From Liolophura sinensis (taxonomy: Eukaryota; Mollusca; Polyplacophora; Chitonida; Chitonidae), in NCBI RefSeq assembly GCF_032854445.1, contig NW_027018520.1, positions 1 to 18,944 of the forward strand: a stretch of 18,944 bases of DNA, written 5' to 3'. The position numbers were made by a program, and so were the translations under genes. Every line of letters starts with the position of its first letter. The first letter of the stretch is position 1. The notes under the pieces are model-generated. The model had not been told where the DNA came from, did not search any database, and was given only the letters and a program-made list of their open reading frames with translations. Shown piece by piece: positions 1 to 8,804 of this stretch.

Positions 1-137
1 TTTTGGATTTTTGCCTGGTATTTTTTCTAATTGAAATCGGCTACATTAACTATGTACAATCGCGACTGGTCATTACTATATTCAGCTTTTCATTATAAAT
101 TATGTGCCCTTCGGTAGCCCAGACGACGTCAAATCTT

Positions 138-150
138 TGGGCCAAGCCCA
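138..150. other. Short hairpin TGGGC-CAA-GCCCA (each monomer)
   Basis: Five-base GC-rich inverted repeat around a three-base spacer, given here for M1 and present in essentially all copies. In the clean half, the two private substitutions I noticed here (M13 CAA to AAA, M15 CAA to CTA) both fall in the spacer and leave the arms intact. Confidence 0.6.
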
Positions 151-169
151 TTTAACTCACCCAGCAAAT

Positions 170-191
170 GTCTTACTTCTAAGTCGAAGAC
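170..191. other. 22-nt dyad with two-base bulge (each monomer)
   Basis: Arms GTCTT (170-174) and AAGAC (187-191) flank a second pair, ACTT (175-178) and AAGT (181-184). CT is the spacer and CG (185-186) is unpaired. The dyad is preserved in nearly all copies; M4 (TAACTCG) changes one base of the right arm. No function is assigned. Confidence 0.6.
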
Positions 192-207
192 AAACTCAAT
201 GTCTTTA

Positions 208-219
208 TCTACATGTAGA
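208..219. other. Perfect 12-bp palindrome TCTACATGTAGA (each monomer)
   Basis: The sequence equals its own reverse complement over 12 bp and lies 16 bp downstream of the 22-nt dyad. It is intact in all copies of the clean half. M20 has a one-base insertion in it, which is probably an error. It could be a dimeric protein site or may simply be a conserved part of the repeat. Confidence 0.65.
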
Positions 220-235
220 AAAACCACACCATTTG

Positions 236-248
236 TATATAAAAAAAA
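236..248 (+). promoter_or_regulatory. TATA-like box with A8/A9 tract (each monomer), candidate only
   Basis: TATAT followed by eight A resembles a strong TATA box on the + strand. Type 1 copies read TACAT and type 3 copies TATAC with AAAAGAAAC, so two of the five types have a weakened box. The tract is nine A in M5, M12, M18, M29 and M33. A start site 25-30 bp downstream would fall in the 30-nt hairpin at 255-284. Promoter activity is conjecture: such AT-rich words occur by chance, and no other promoter element is recognised. Confidence 0.25.
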
Positions 249-254
249 CACAAG

Positions 255-284
255 GTACTTGATACAGTCCGCTGTAAAAAGTAC
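255..284. other. 30-nt two-stem hairpin (each monomer)
   Basis: Outer arms GTACTT (255-260) and AAGTAC (279-284), a symmetric 2x2 internal loop (GA and AA), inner arms TACAG (263-267) and CTGTA (272-276), and the tetraloop TCCG (268-271). Eleven of thirteen stem positions pair. It is the strongest secondary structure visible in the monomer and recurs about every 550 bp. Type 3 copies have G at 282, which loses one outer pair with no compensating change. M34 (GTACATG) loses one pair as well. Confidence 0.7.
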
Positions 285-403
285 AATTGAACACTGACCC
301 ACATCAATAAGGTGCCAAAAGATGCGCAATTGGGCCAGGCATCTCCAGCTGTTGAAAAATTGCAAATTTCCTTGGTTTCCATGGAGTAAGAGCAGTTGCT
401 GGG

Positions 404-448
404 CACGTGATCTTGACATCAATGATTATTCATTTGTGGCTACAGCCA
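404..448. other. Cluster of short dyads (each monomer)
   Basis: Within 45 bp of M1 lie CACGTG (404-409), TTGACATCAA (413-422), AATGA-TTAT-TCATT (421-434) and TGGCT-AC-AGCCA (437-448). In type 2 copies C417 becomes T, which turns the second element into the perfect palindrome TTGATATCAA. Each is short enough to arise by chance; the clustering is what stands out. Confidence 0.5.
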
Positions 449-550
449 AAAGTATTGGTCGGAGAGCAACGCGGTTTGCACCATTCGATTTCTCGTCAAA
501 AAATACGTCGGATTAGCCTCTTACCAGCAGCATTGGAACAGTTTTTCCAC

Positions 551-1101
551 TTTTGGATTTTTGCCAGGTCTTTTTTTCTAATTGAAATCGGCTACATTAA
601 CTATGTACAATCGCGACTGGTCATTACTATATTCAACTTTTCATTATAAGTTATGTGGCCTTCGGTAGCCCAGACGACGTCAAATCTTTGGGCCAAGCCC
701 ATTTAACTCACCCAGCAAATGTCTTACTTCTAAGTCGAAGACAAACTCAATGTCTTTATCTACATGTAGAAAAACCACACCATTTGTACATAAAAAAAAC
801 ACAAGGTACTTGATACAGTCCGCTGTAAAAAGTACAATTGAACACTGACCCACATCAATAAGGTGCCAAAAGATGCGCAATTGGGCCAGGCATCTCCAGC
901 TGTTGAAAAATTGCAAATTTCCTTGGTTTCCATGGAGTAAGAGCCGTTGCTGGGCACGTGATCTTGACATCAATGATTATTCATTTGTGGCTACAGCCAA
1001 AAGTATTGGTCGGAGAGCAACGTGGTTTGCACCATTCGATTTCTCGTCAAAAAATACGTCGGATTAGCCTCTTACCAGCAGCATTGGAACAGTTTTTCCA
1101 C
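551..1101 (+). repeat. Monomer M2 (type 1)
   Basis: 551 bp. Head CCAGGTCTTTTTTTC, GTGGCC (G107), TACATA at the TATA-like site, C394, ACGTGG, CCACTTTT. Confidence 0.95.
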
Positions 1102-1651
1102 TTTTGGATTTTTGCCTGGTATTTTTTCTAATTGAAATCGGCTACATTAACTATGTACAATCGCGACTGGTCATTACTATATTCAACTTTTCATTATAAG
1201 TTATGTGCCCTTCGGTAGCCCAGACGACGTCAAATCTTTGGGCCAAGCCCATTTAACTCACCCAGCAAATGTCTTACTTCTAAGTCGAAGACAAACTCAA
1301 AGTCTTTATCTACATGTAGAAAAACCACACCATTTGTATATAAAAAAAACACAAGGTACTTGATACAGTCCGCTGTAAAAAGTACAATTGAACACTGACC
1401 CACATCAATAAGGTGCCAAAAGATGCGCAATTGGGCCAGGCATCTCCAGCTGTTGAAAAATTGCAAATTTCCTTGGTTTCCATGGAGTAAGAGCAGTTGC
1501 TGGGCACGTGATCTTGATATCAATGATTATTCATTTGTGGCTACAGCCAAAAGTATTGGTCGGAGAGCAACGCGGTTTGCACCATTCGATTTCTCGTCAA
1601 AAAATACGTCGGATTAGCCTCTTACCAGCAGCATTGGAACAGTTTTTCTAC
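1102..1651 (+). repeat. Monomer M3 (type 2)
   Basis: 550 bp. Head TATTTTTTC, CAAAG at 200, A394, TTGATATCAA (T417), ACGCGG, CTACTTTT. Confidence 0.95.
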
Positions 1652-2201
1652 TTTTGGATTTTTGCCTGGTCTTTTTGCTAACTGAATTCGGCTACATTAA
1701 CTATGTACAATCGCGACTGGTCATTACTATATTCAACTTTTCATTATAAGTTATGTGCCCTTCGGTAGCCCAGACGACGTCAAATCTTTGGGCCAAGCCC
1801 ATTTAACTCACCCAGCAAATGTCTTACTTCTAACTCGAAGACAAACTCAAAGTCTTTATCTACATGTAGAAAAACCACACCATTTGTATACAAAAGAAAC
1901 ACAAGGTACTTGATACAGTCCGCTGTAAAAAGGACAATTGAACACTGACCCACATCAATAAGGTGCCAAAAGATGCGCAATTGGGCCAGGCATCTCCAGC
2001 TGTTGAAAAATTGCAAATTTCCTTGGTTTCCATGGAGTAAGAGCCGTTGCTGGGCACGTGATCTTGACATCAATGATTATTCATTTGTGGCTACAGCCAA
2101 AAGTATTGGTCGGAGAGCAACACGGTTTGCACCATTCGATTTCTCGTCAAAAAATACGTCGGATTAGCCTCTTACCAGCAGCATTGGAACAGTTTTTCCA
2201 C
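1652..2201 (+). repeat. Monomer M4 (type 3)
   Basis: 550 bp. Head CTTTTTGCTAACTGAATTC, TATACAAAAGAAAC, AAGGAC (G282), ACACGG, CCACTTTT. It has a private TAACTCG in the right arm of the 22-nt hairpin. Confidence 0.95.
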
Positions 2202-2752
2202 TTTTGGATTTTTGCCTGGTATTTTTTCTAATTGAAATCGGCTACATTAACTATGTACAATCGCGACTGGTCATTACTATATTCAGCTTTTCATTATAAA
2301 TTATGTGCCCTTCGGTAGCCCAGACGACGTCAAATCTTTGGGCCAAGCCCATTTAACTCACCCAGCAAATGTCTTACTTCTAAGTCGAAGACAAACTCAA
2401 TGTCTTTATCTACATGTAGAAAAACCACACCATTTGTATATAAAAAAAAACACAAGGTACTTGATACAGTCCGCTGTAAAAAGTACAATTGAACACTGAC
2501 CCACATCAATAAGGTGCCAAAAGATGCGCAATTGGGCCAGGCATCTCCAGCTGTTGAAAAATTGCAAATTTCCTTGGTTTCCATGGAGTAAGAGCCGTTG
2601 CTGGGCACGTGATCTTGACATCAATGATTATTCATTTGTGGCTACAGCCAAAAGTATTGGTCGGAGAGCAACGCGGTTTGCACCATTCGATTTCTCGTCA
2701 AAAAATACGTCGGATTAGCCTCTTACCAGCAGCATTGGAACAGTTTTTTTAC
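2202..2752 (+). repeat. Monomer M5 (type 4)
   Basis: 551 bp. G85, A99, A9 tract instead of A8, C394, ACGCGG. The end reads TTTTTTTACTTTT, so the usual pyrimidine pair before ACTTTT is TT. Confidence 0.95.
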
Positions 2753-3302
2753 TTTTGGATTTTTGCCTGGTCTTTTTGCGAATTGAAATCGGCTACATTA
2801 ACTATGTACAATCGCGACTGGTCATTACTATATTCAACTTTTCATTATAAGTTATGTGCCCTTCGGTAGCCCAGACGACGTCAAATGTTTGGGCCAAGCC
2901 CATTTAACTCACCCAGCAAATGTCTTACTTCTAAGTCGAAGACAAACTCAATGTCTTTATCTACATGTAGAAAAACCACACCATTTGTATATAAAAAAAA
3001 CACAAGGTACTTGATACAGTCCGCTGTAAAAAGTACAATTGAACACTGACCCACATCAATAAGGTGCCAAAAGATGCGCAATTGGGCCAGGCATCTCCAG
3101 CTGTTGAAAAATTGCAAATTTCCTTGGTTTCCATGGAGTAAGAGCCGTTGCTGGGCACGTGATCTTGACATCAATGATTATTCATTTGTGGCTACAGCCA
3201 AAAGTGTTGGTCGGAGAGCAACGCGGTTTGCAGCATTCGATTTCTCGTCAAAAAATACGTCGGATTAGCCTCTTACCAGCAGCATTGGAACAGTTTTTCC
3301 AC
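2753..3302 (+). repeat. Monomer M6 (type 5)
   Basis: 550 bp. Head CTTTTTGCGAATTG, AAATGTTTGG (G135), private AAGTGTTGG, ACGCGG with TTGCAGC (G481), CCACTTTT. Confidence 0.95.
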
Positions 3303-3853
3303 TTTTGGATTTTTGCCAGGTCTTTTTTTCTAATTGAAATCGGCTACATTAACTATGTACAATCGCGACTGGTCATTACTATATTCAACTTTTCATTATA
3401 AGTTATGTGGCCTTCGGTAGCCCAGACGACGTCAAATCTTTGGGCCAAGCCCATTTAACTCACCCAGCAAATGTCTTACTTCTAAGTCGAAGACAAACTC
3501 AATGTCTTTATCTACATGTAGAAAAACCACACCATTTGTACATAAAAAAAACACAAGGTACTTGATACAGTCCGCTGTAAAAAGTACAATTGAACACTGA
3601 CCCACATCAATAAGGTGCCAAAAGATGCGCAATTGGGCCAGGCATCTCCAGCTGTTGAAAAATTGCAAATTTCCTTGGTTTCCATGGAGTAAGAGCCGTT
3701 GCTGGGCACGTGATCTTGACATCAATGATTATTCATTTGTGGCTACAGCCAAAAGTATTGGTCGGAGAGCAACGTGGTTTGCACCATTCGATTTCTCGTC
3801 AAAAAATACGTCGGATTAGCCTCTTACCAGCAGCATTGGAACAGTTTTTCCAC
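3303..3853 (+). repeat. Monomer M7 (type 1)
   Basis: 551 bp. I saw no difference from M2 at any position compared by eye: CCAGGTC head, G107, TACATA, ACGTGG. Confidence 0.95.
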
Positions 3854-4403
3854 TTTTGGATTTTTGCCTGGTATTTTTTCTAATTGAAATCGGCTACATT
3901 AACTATGTACAATCGCGACTGGTCATTACTATATTCAACTTTTCATTATAAGTTATGTGCCCTTCGGTAGCCCAGACGACATCAAATCTTTGGGCCAAGC
4001 CCATTTAACTCACCCAGCAAATGTCTTACTTCTAAGTCGAAGACAAACTCAAAGTCTTTATCTACATGTAGAAAAACCACACCATTTGTATATAAAAAAA
4101 ACACAAGGTACTTGATACAGTCCGCTGTAAAAAGTACAATTGAACACTGACCCACATCAATAAGGTGCCAAAAGATGCGCAATTGGGCCAGGCATCTCCA
4201 GCTGTTGAAAAATTGCAAATTTCCTTGGTTTCCATGGAGTAAGAGCAGTTGCTGGGCACGTGATCTTGATATCAATGATTATTCATTTGTGGCTACAGCC
4301 AAAAGTATTGGTCGGAGAGCAACGCGGTTTGCACCATTCGATTTCTCGTCAAAAAATACGTCGGATTAGCCTCTTACCAGCAGCATTGGAACAGTTTTTC
4401 TAC
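3854..4403 (+). repeat. Monomer M8 (type 2)
   Basis: As M3 apart from GACGACATC in place of GACGACGTC, a CpG to CpA change. Confidence 0.95.
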
Positions 4404-4953
4404 TTTTGGATTTTTGCCTGGTCTTTTTGCTAACTGAATTCGGCTACATTAACTATGTACAATCGCGACTGGTCATTACTATATTCAACTTTTCATTATA
4501 AGTTATGTGCCCTTCGGTAGCCCAGACGACGTCAAATCTTTGGGCCAAGCCCATTTAACTCACCCAGCAAATGTCTTACTTCTAAGTCGAAGACAAACTC
4601 AATGTCTTTATCTACATGTAGAAAAACCACACCATTTGTATACAAAAGAAACACAAGGTACTTGATACAGTCCGCTGTAAAAAGGACAATTGAACACTGA
4701 CCCACATCAATAAGGTGCCAAAAGATGCGCAATTGGGCCAGGCATCTCCAGCTGTTGAAAAATTGCAAATTTCCTTGGTTTCCATGGAGTAAGAGCCGTT
4801 GCTGGGCACGTGATCTTGACATCAATGATTATTCATTTGTGGCTACAGCCAAAAGTATTGGTCGGAGAGCAACACGGTTTGCACCATTCGATTTCTCGTC
4901 AAAAAATACGTCGGATTAGCCTCTTACCAGCAGCATTGGAACAGTTTTTCCAC
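4404..4953 (+). repeat. Monomer M9 (type 3)
   Basis: As M4, but with CAATG at 200 and an intact TAAGTCG hairpin arm. Confidence 0.95.
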
Positions 4954-5503
4954 TTTTGGATTTTTGCCTGGTATTTTTTCTAATTGAAATCGGCTACATT
5001 AACTATGTACAATCGCGACTGGTCATTACTATATTCAGCTTTTCATTATAAATTATGTGCCCTTCGGTAGCCCAGACGACGTCAAATCTTTGGGCCAAGC
5101 CCATTTAACTCACCCAGCAAATGTCTTACTTCTAAGTCGAAGACAAACTCAATGTCTTTATCTACATGTAGAAAAACCACACCATTTGTATATAAAAAAA
5201 ACACAAGGTACTTGATACAGTCCGCTGTAAAAAGTACAATTGAACACTGACCCACATCAATAAGGTGCCAAAAGATGCGCAATTGGGCCAGGCATCTCCA
5301 GCTGTTGAAAAATTGCAAATTTCCTTGGTTTCCATGGAGTAAGAGCCGTTGCTGGGCACGTGATCTTGACATCAATGATTATTCATTTGTGGCTACAGCC
5401 AAAAGTATTGGTCGGAGAGCAACGCGGTTTGCACCATTCGATTTCTCGTCAAAAAATACGTCGGATTAGCCTCTTACCAGCAGCATTGGAACAGTTTTTC
5501 TAC
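4954..5503 (+). repeat. Monomer M10 (type 4)
   Basis: G85, A99, A8 tract, C394, ACGCGG, CTACTTTT. Confidence 0.95.
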
Positions 5504-6053
5504 TTTTGGATTTTTGCCTGGTCTTTTTGCGAATTGAAATCGGCTACATTAACTATGTACAATCGCGACTGGTCATTACTATATTCAACTTTTCATTATA
5601 AGTTATGTGCCCTTCGGTAGCCCAGACGACGTCAAATCTTTGGGCCAAGCCCATTTAACTCACCCAGCAAATGTCTTACTTCTAAGTCGAAGACAAACTC
5701 AAAGTCTTTATCTACATGTAGAAAAACCACACCATTTGTATATAAAAAAAACACAAGGTACTTGATACAGTCCGCTGTAAAAAGTACAATTGAACACTGA
5801 CCCACATCAATAAGGTGCCAAAAGATGCGCAATTGGGCCAGGCATCTCCAGCTGTTGAAAAATTGCAAATTTCCTTGGTTTCCATGGAGTAAGAGCAGTT
5901 GCTGGGCACGTGATCTTGATATCAATGATTATTCATTTGTGGCTACAGCCAAAAGTATTGGTCGGAGAGCAACGCGGTTTGCACCATTCGATTTCTCGTC
6001 AAAAAATACGTCGGATTAGCCTCTTACCAGCAGCATTGGAACAGTTTTTCCAC
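5504..6053 (+). repeat. Monomer M11 (type 5 head, type 2 body)
   Basis: Head CTTTTTGCGAATTG, then CAAAG, A394, T417 and ACGCGG as in type 2, ending CCACTTTT. The switch lies between the head and position 200. Confidence 0.9.
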
Positions 6054-6604
6054 TTTTGGATTTTTGCCTGGTATTTTTTCTAATTGAAATCGGCTACATT
6101 AACTATGTACAATCGCGACTGGTCATTACTATATTCAACTTTTCATTATAAGTTATGTGCCCTTCGGTAGCCCAGACGACGTCACATCTTTGGGCCAAGC
6201 CCATTTAACTCACCCAGCAAATGTCTTACTTCTAAGTCGAAGACAAACTCAATGTCTTTATCTACATGTAGAAAAACCACACCATTTGTATATAAAAAAA
6301 AACACAAGGTACTTAATACAGTCCGCTGTAAAAAGTACAATTGAACACTGACCCACATCAATAAGGTGCCAAAAGATGCGCAATTGGGCCAGGCATCTCC
6401 AGCTGTTGAAAAATTGCAAATTTCCTTGGTTTCCATGGAGTAAGAGCCGTTGCTGGGCACGTGATCTTGACATCAATGATTATTCATTTGTGGCTACAGC
6501 CAAAAGTATTGGTCGGAGAGCAACGCGGTTTGCACCATTCGATTTCTCGTCAAAAAATACGTCGGATTAGCCTCTTACCAGCAGCATTGGAACAGTTTTT
6601 CCAC
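6054..6604 (+). repeat. Monomer M12 (hybrid, type 2 head)
   Basis: TATTTTTTC head, private GTCACATC, CAATG, A9 tract, private ACTTAATAC that alters the 30-nt hairpin, C394, ACGCGG, CCACTTTT. Confidence 0.9.
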
Positions 6605-7154
6605 TTTTGGATTTTTGCCAGGTCTTTTTTTCTAATTGAAATCGGCTACATTAACTATGTACAATCGCGACTGGTCATTACTATATTCAACTTTTCATTA
6701 TAAGTTATGTGGCCTTCGGTAGCCCAGACGACGTCAAATCTTTGGGCAAAGCCCATTTAACTCACCCAGCAAATGTCTTACTTCTAAGTCGAAGACAAAC
6801 TCATGTCTTTATCTACATGTAGAAAAACCACACCATTTGTATATAAAAAAAACACAAGGTACTTGATACAGTCCGCTGTAAAAAGTACAATTGAACACTG
6901 ACCCACATCAATAAGGTGCCAAAAGATGCGCAATTGGGCCAGGCATCTCCAGCTGTTGAAAAATTGCAAATTTCATTGGTTTCCATGGAGTAAGAGCCGT
7001 TGCTGGGCACGTGATCTTGACATCAATGATTATTCATTTGTGGCTACAGCCAAAAGTATTGGTCGGAGAGCAACGCGGTTTGCACCATTCGATTTCTCGT
7101 CAAAAAATACGTCGGATTAGCCTCTTACCAGCAGCATTGGAACAGTTTTTCTAC
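6605..7154 (+). repeat. Monomer M13 (type 1 head, type 4-like body)
   Basis: CCAGGTC head and G107, but TATATA, ACGCGG and CTACTTTT. Private changes are GGGCAAAGCCC in a hairpin loop, a one-base deletion in ACTCATGTC and TTTCATTGG. Confidence 0.9.
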
Positions 7155-7704
7155 TTTTGGATTTTTGCCTGGTCTTTTTGCTAACTGATTTCGGCTACAT
7201 TAACTATGTACAATCGCGACTGGTCATTACTATATTCAACTTTTCATTATAAGTTATGTGCCCTTCGGTAGCCCAGACGACGTCAAATCTTTGGGCCAAG
7301 CCCATTTAACTCACCCAGCAGTTGTCTTACTTCTAAGTCGAAGACAAACTCAATGTCTTTATCTACATGTAGAAAAACCACACCATTTGTATATAAAAAA
7401 AACACAAGGTACTTGATACAGTCCGCTGTAAAAAGTACAATTGAACACTGACCCACATCAATAAGGTGCCAAAAGATGCGCAATTGGGCCAGGCATCTCC
7501 AGCTGTTGAAAAATTGCAAATTTCCTTGGTTTCCATGGAGTAAGAGCCGTTGCTGGGCACGTGATCTTGACATCAATGATTATTCATTTGTGGCTACAGC
7601 CAAAAGTATTGGTCGGAGAGCAACGCGGTTTGCAGCATTCGATTTCTCGTCAAAAAATACGTCGGATTAGCCTCTTACCAGCAGCATTGGAACAGTTTTT
7701 CCAC
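7155..7704 (+). repeat. Monomer M14 (type 3-like head, type 5 tail)
   Basis: Head GCTAACTGATTTC, a variant of the type 3 head. The double change CAGCAGTTGTC (for CAGCAAATGTC) is shared only with M35. Tail with G481 and CCACTTTT. Confidence 0.9.
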
Positions 7705-8254
7705 TTTTGGATTTTTGCCTGGTATTTTTTCTAATTGAAATCGGCTACATTAACTATGTACAATCGCGACTGGTCATTACTATATTCAACTTTTCATTAT
7801 AAGTTATGTGCCCTTCGGTAGCCCAGACGACGTCAAATCTTTGGGCCTAGCCCATTTAACTCACCCAGCAAATGTCTTACTTCTAAGTCGAAGACAAACT
7901 CAAAGTCTTTATCTACATGTAGAAAAACCACACCATTTGTATATAAAAAAAACACAAGGTACTTGATACAGTCCGCTGTAAAAAGTACAATTGAACACTG
8001 ACCCACATCAATAAGGTGCCAAAAGATGCGCAATTGGGCCAGGCATCTCCAGCTGTTGAAAAATTGCAAATTTCCTTGGTTTCCATGGAGTAAGAGCAGT
8101 TGCTGGGCACGTGATCTTGATATCAATGATTATTCATTTGTGGCTACAGCCAAAAGTATTGGTCGGAGAGCAACGCGGTTTGCACCATTCGATTTCTCGT
8201 CAAAAAATACGTCGGATTAGCCTCTTACCAGCAGCATTGGAACAGTTTTTCTAC
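7705..8254 (+). repeat. Monomer M15 (type 2)
   Basis: TATTTTTTC head, CAAAG, A394, T417, CTACTTTT. Private GGGCCTAGCCC in a hairpin loop. Confidence 0.95.
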
Positions 8255-8804
8255 TTTTGGATTTTTGCCTGGTCTTTTTGCTAACTGAATTCGGCTACAT
8301 TAACTATGTACAATCGCGACTGGTCATTACTATATTCAACTTTTCATTATAAGTTATGTGCCCTTCGGTAGCCCAGACGACGTCAAATCTTTGGGCCAAG
8401 CCCATTTAACTCACCCAGCAAATGTCTTACTTCTAAGTCGAAGACAAACTCAAAGTCTTTATCTACATGTAGAAAAACCACACCATTTGTATATAAAAGA
8501 AACACAAGGTACTTGATACAGTCCGCTGTAAAAAGGACAATTGAACACTGACCCACATCAATAAGGTGCCAAAAGATGCGCAATTGGGCCAGGCATCTCC
8601 AGCTGTTGAAAAATTGCAAATTTCCTTGGTTTCCATGGAGTAAGAGCCGTTGCTGGGCACGTGATCTTGACATCAATGATTATTCATTTGTGGCTACAGC
8701 CAAAGGTATTGGTCGGAGAGCAACACGGTTTGCACCATTCGATTTCTCGTCAAAAAATACGTCGGATTAGCCTCTTACCAGCAGCATTGGAACAGTTTTT
8801 CCAC
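8255..8804 (+). repeat. Monomer M16 (type 3)
   Basis: GCTAACTGAATTC head, CAAAG, TATATAAAAGAAAC (lacks the usual type 3 C at 240), G282, private AAAGGTATTGG, ACACGG. Confidence 0.95.

Larger units (their letters stand above)
1..550 (+). repeat. Monomer M1 (type 4 head, type 5-like end)
   Basis: Carries G85, A99 and the TATTTTTTC head of type 4, with A394, C417 and ACGCGG, but ends CCACTTTT and is followed directly by a type 1 monomer. It therefore behaves as a 4/5 hybrid that shortens the HOR by one copy. It is the reference for monomer coordinates. Confidence 0.9.
551..3302 (+). repeat. Complete 5-monomer higher-order repeat unit (M2-M6)
   Basis: Five monomers in the order type 1-2-3-4-5, 2,752 bp in total. 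Type 1 has head CCAGGTCTTTTTTTC, G107, C238 and ACGTGG. Type 2 has head CCTGGTATTTTTTC, A200, A394, T417 and T548. Type 3 has head CTTTTTGCTAACTGAATTC, TACAAAAG at 238-245, G282 and ACACGG. Type 4 has the TATTTTTTC head, G85, A99 and a pyrimidine-to-T change near 548. Type 5 has head CTTTTTGCGAATTG, G135 and G481. The next unit, from 3303, repeats this order, which defines the HOR period. Confidence 0.9.
3303..5503 (+). repeat. Higher-order repeat unit, four regular monomers (M7-M10)
   Basis: Types 1-2-3-4 in order. By eye this stretch differs from 551-2752 at only about half a dozen positions: G to A in GACGACRTC near 3981, two changes in M9 relative to M4, the A8/A9 tract and the C/T before ACTTTT in M10. 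That is more than 99% identity between units, against about 98% between adjacent monomers. The fifth position of the unit is taken by the hybrid monomer M11. Confidence 0.88.
5504..7704 (+). repeat. Irregular block of hybrid monomers (M11-M14)
   Basis: Four monomers break the 1-2-3-4-5 order. M11 has a type 5 head joined to a type 2 body. M12 has a type 2 head with a type 5-like body. M13 has a type 1 head with a type 4-like body. M14 has a type 3-like head with a type 5 tail, including G481. The switch points lie inside monomers, as expected from unequal crossing-over or gene conversion between paralogous monomers. The sequence here is in the clean half of the window, so an error origin is less likely than further right. 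Confidence 0.75.

Noticed and set aside
250-290. Resemblance of TTGATACAGT...CTGTA to part of the kinetoplastid spliced leader
   Set aside because: Only about ten contiguous bases agree. The conserved 5' part of the leader, a splice donor GT in place and the downstream SL RNA are missing, and the match lies within the hairpin arms.
404-411. Budding-yeast CDEI-like element (ATCACGTG on the minus strand)
   Set aside because: It matches the 8-base consensus, but no CDEIII-like element accompanies it, point centromeres are not satellite arrays, and CACGTG is a common word.
434-455. GGCTAC and AGCCAAAA words recalling the dinoflagellate spliced leader
   Set aside because: The two words occur in the wrong order, with no continuous match to the leader. 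They are the arms of the small TGGCT-AC-AGCCA dyad.
437-492. Pol III A-box and B-box pair (TGGCTACAGCC and CATTCGATTTC), suggesting a tRNA-derived SINE
   Set aside because: Both boxes miss invariant positions, and there is no tRNA-like fold, SINE tail or target-site duplication.
483-500. CENP-B box around ATTCGATTTCTCGTCAA
   Set aside because: Only the TTCG core agrees; the required A and CGGG positions do not match. The TTCGG near 111 fails in the same way.
1-550. Hammerhead ribozyme, as found in some animal satellites
   Set aside because: I find no CTGANGA core with a suitably placed GAAA on either strand. The nearest, TTGACGAGAAATC on the minus strand near 488-500, lacks the first core base and has no room for stem II.
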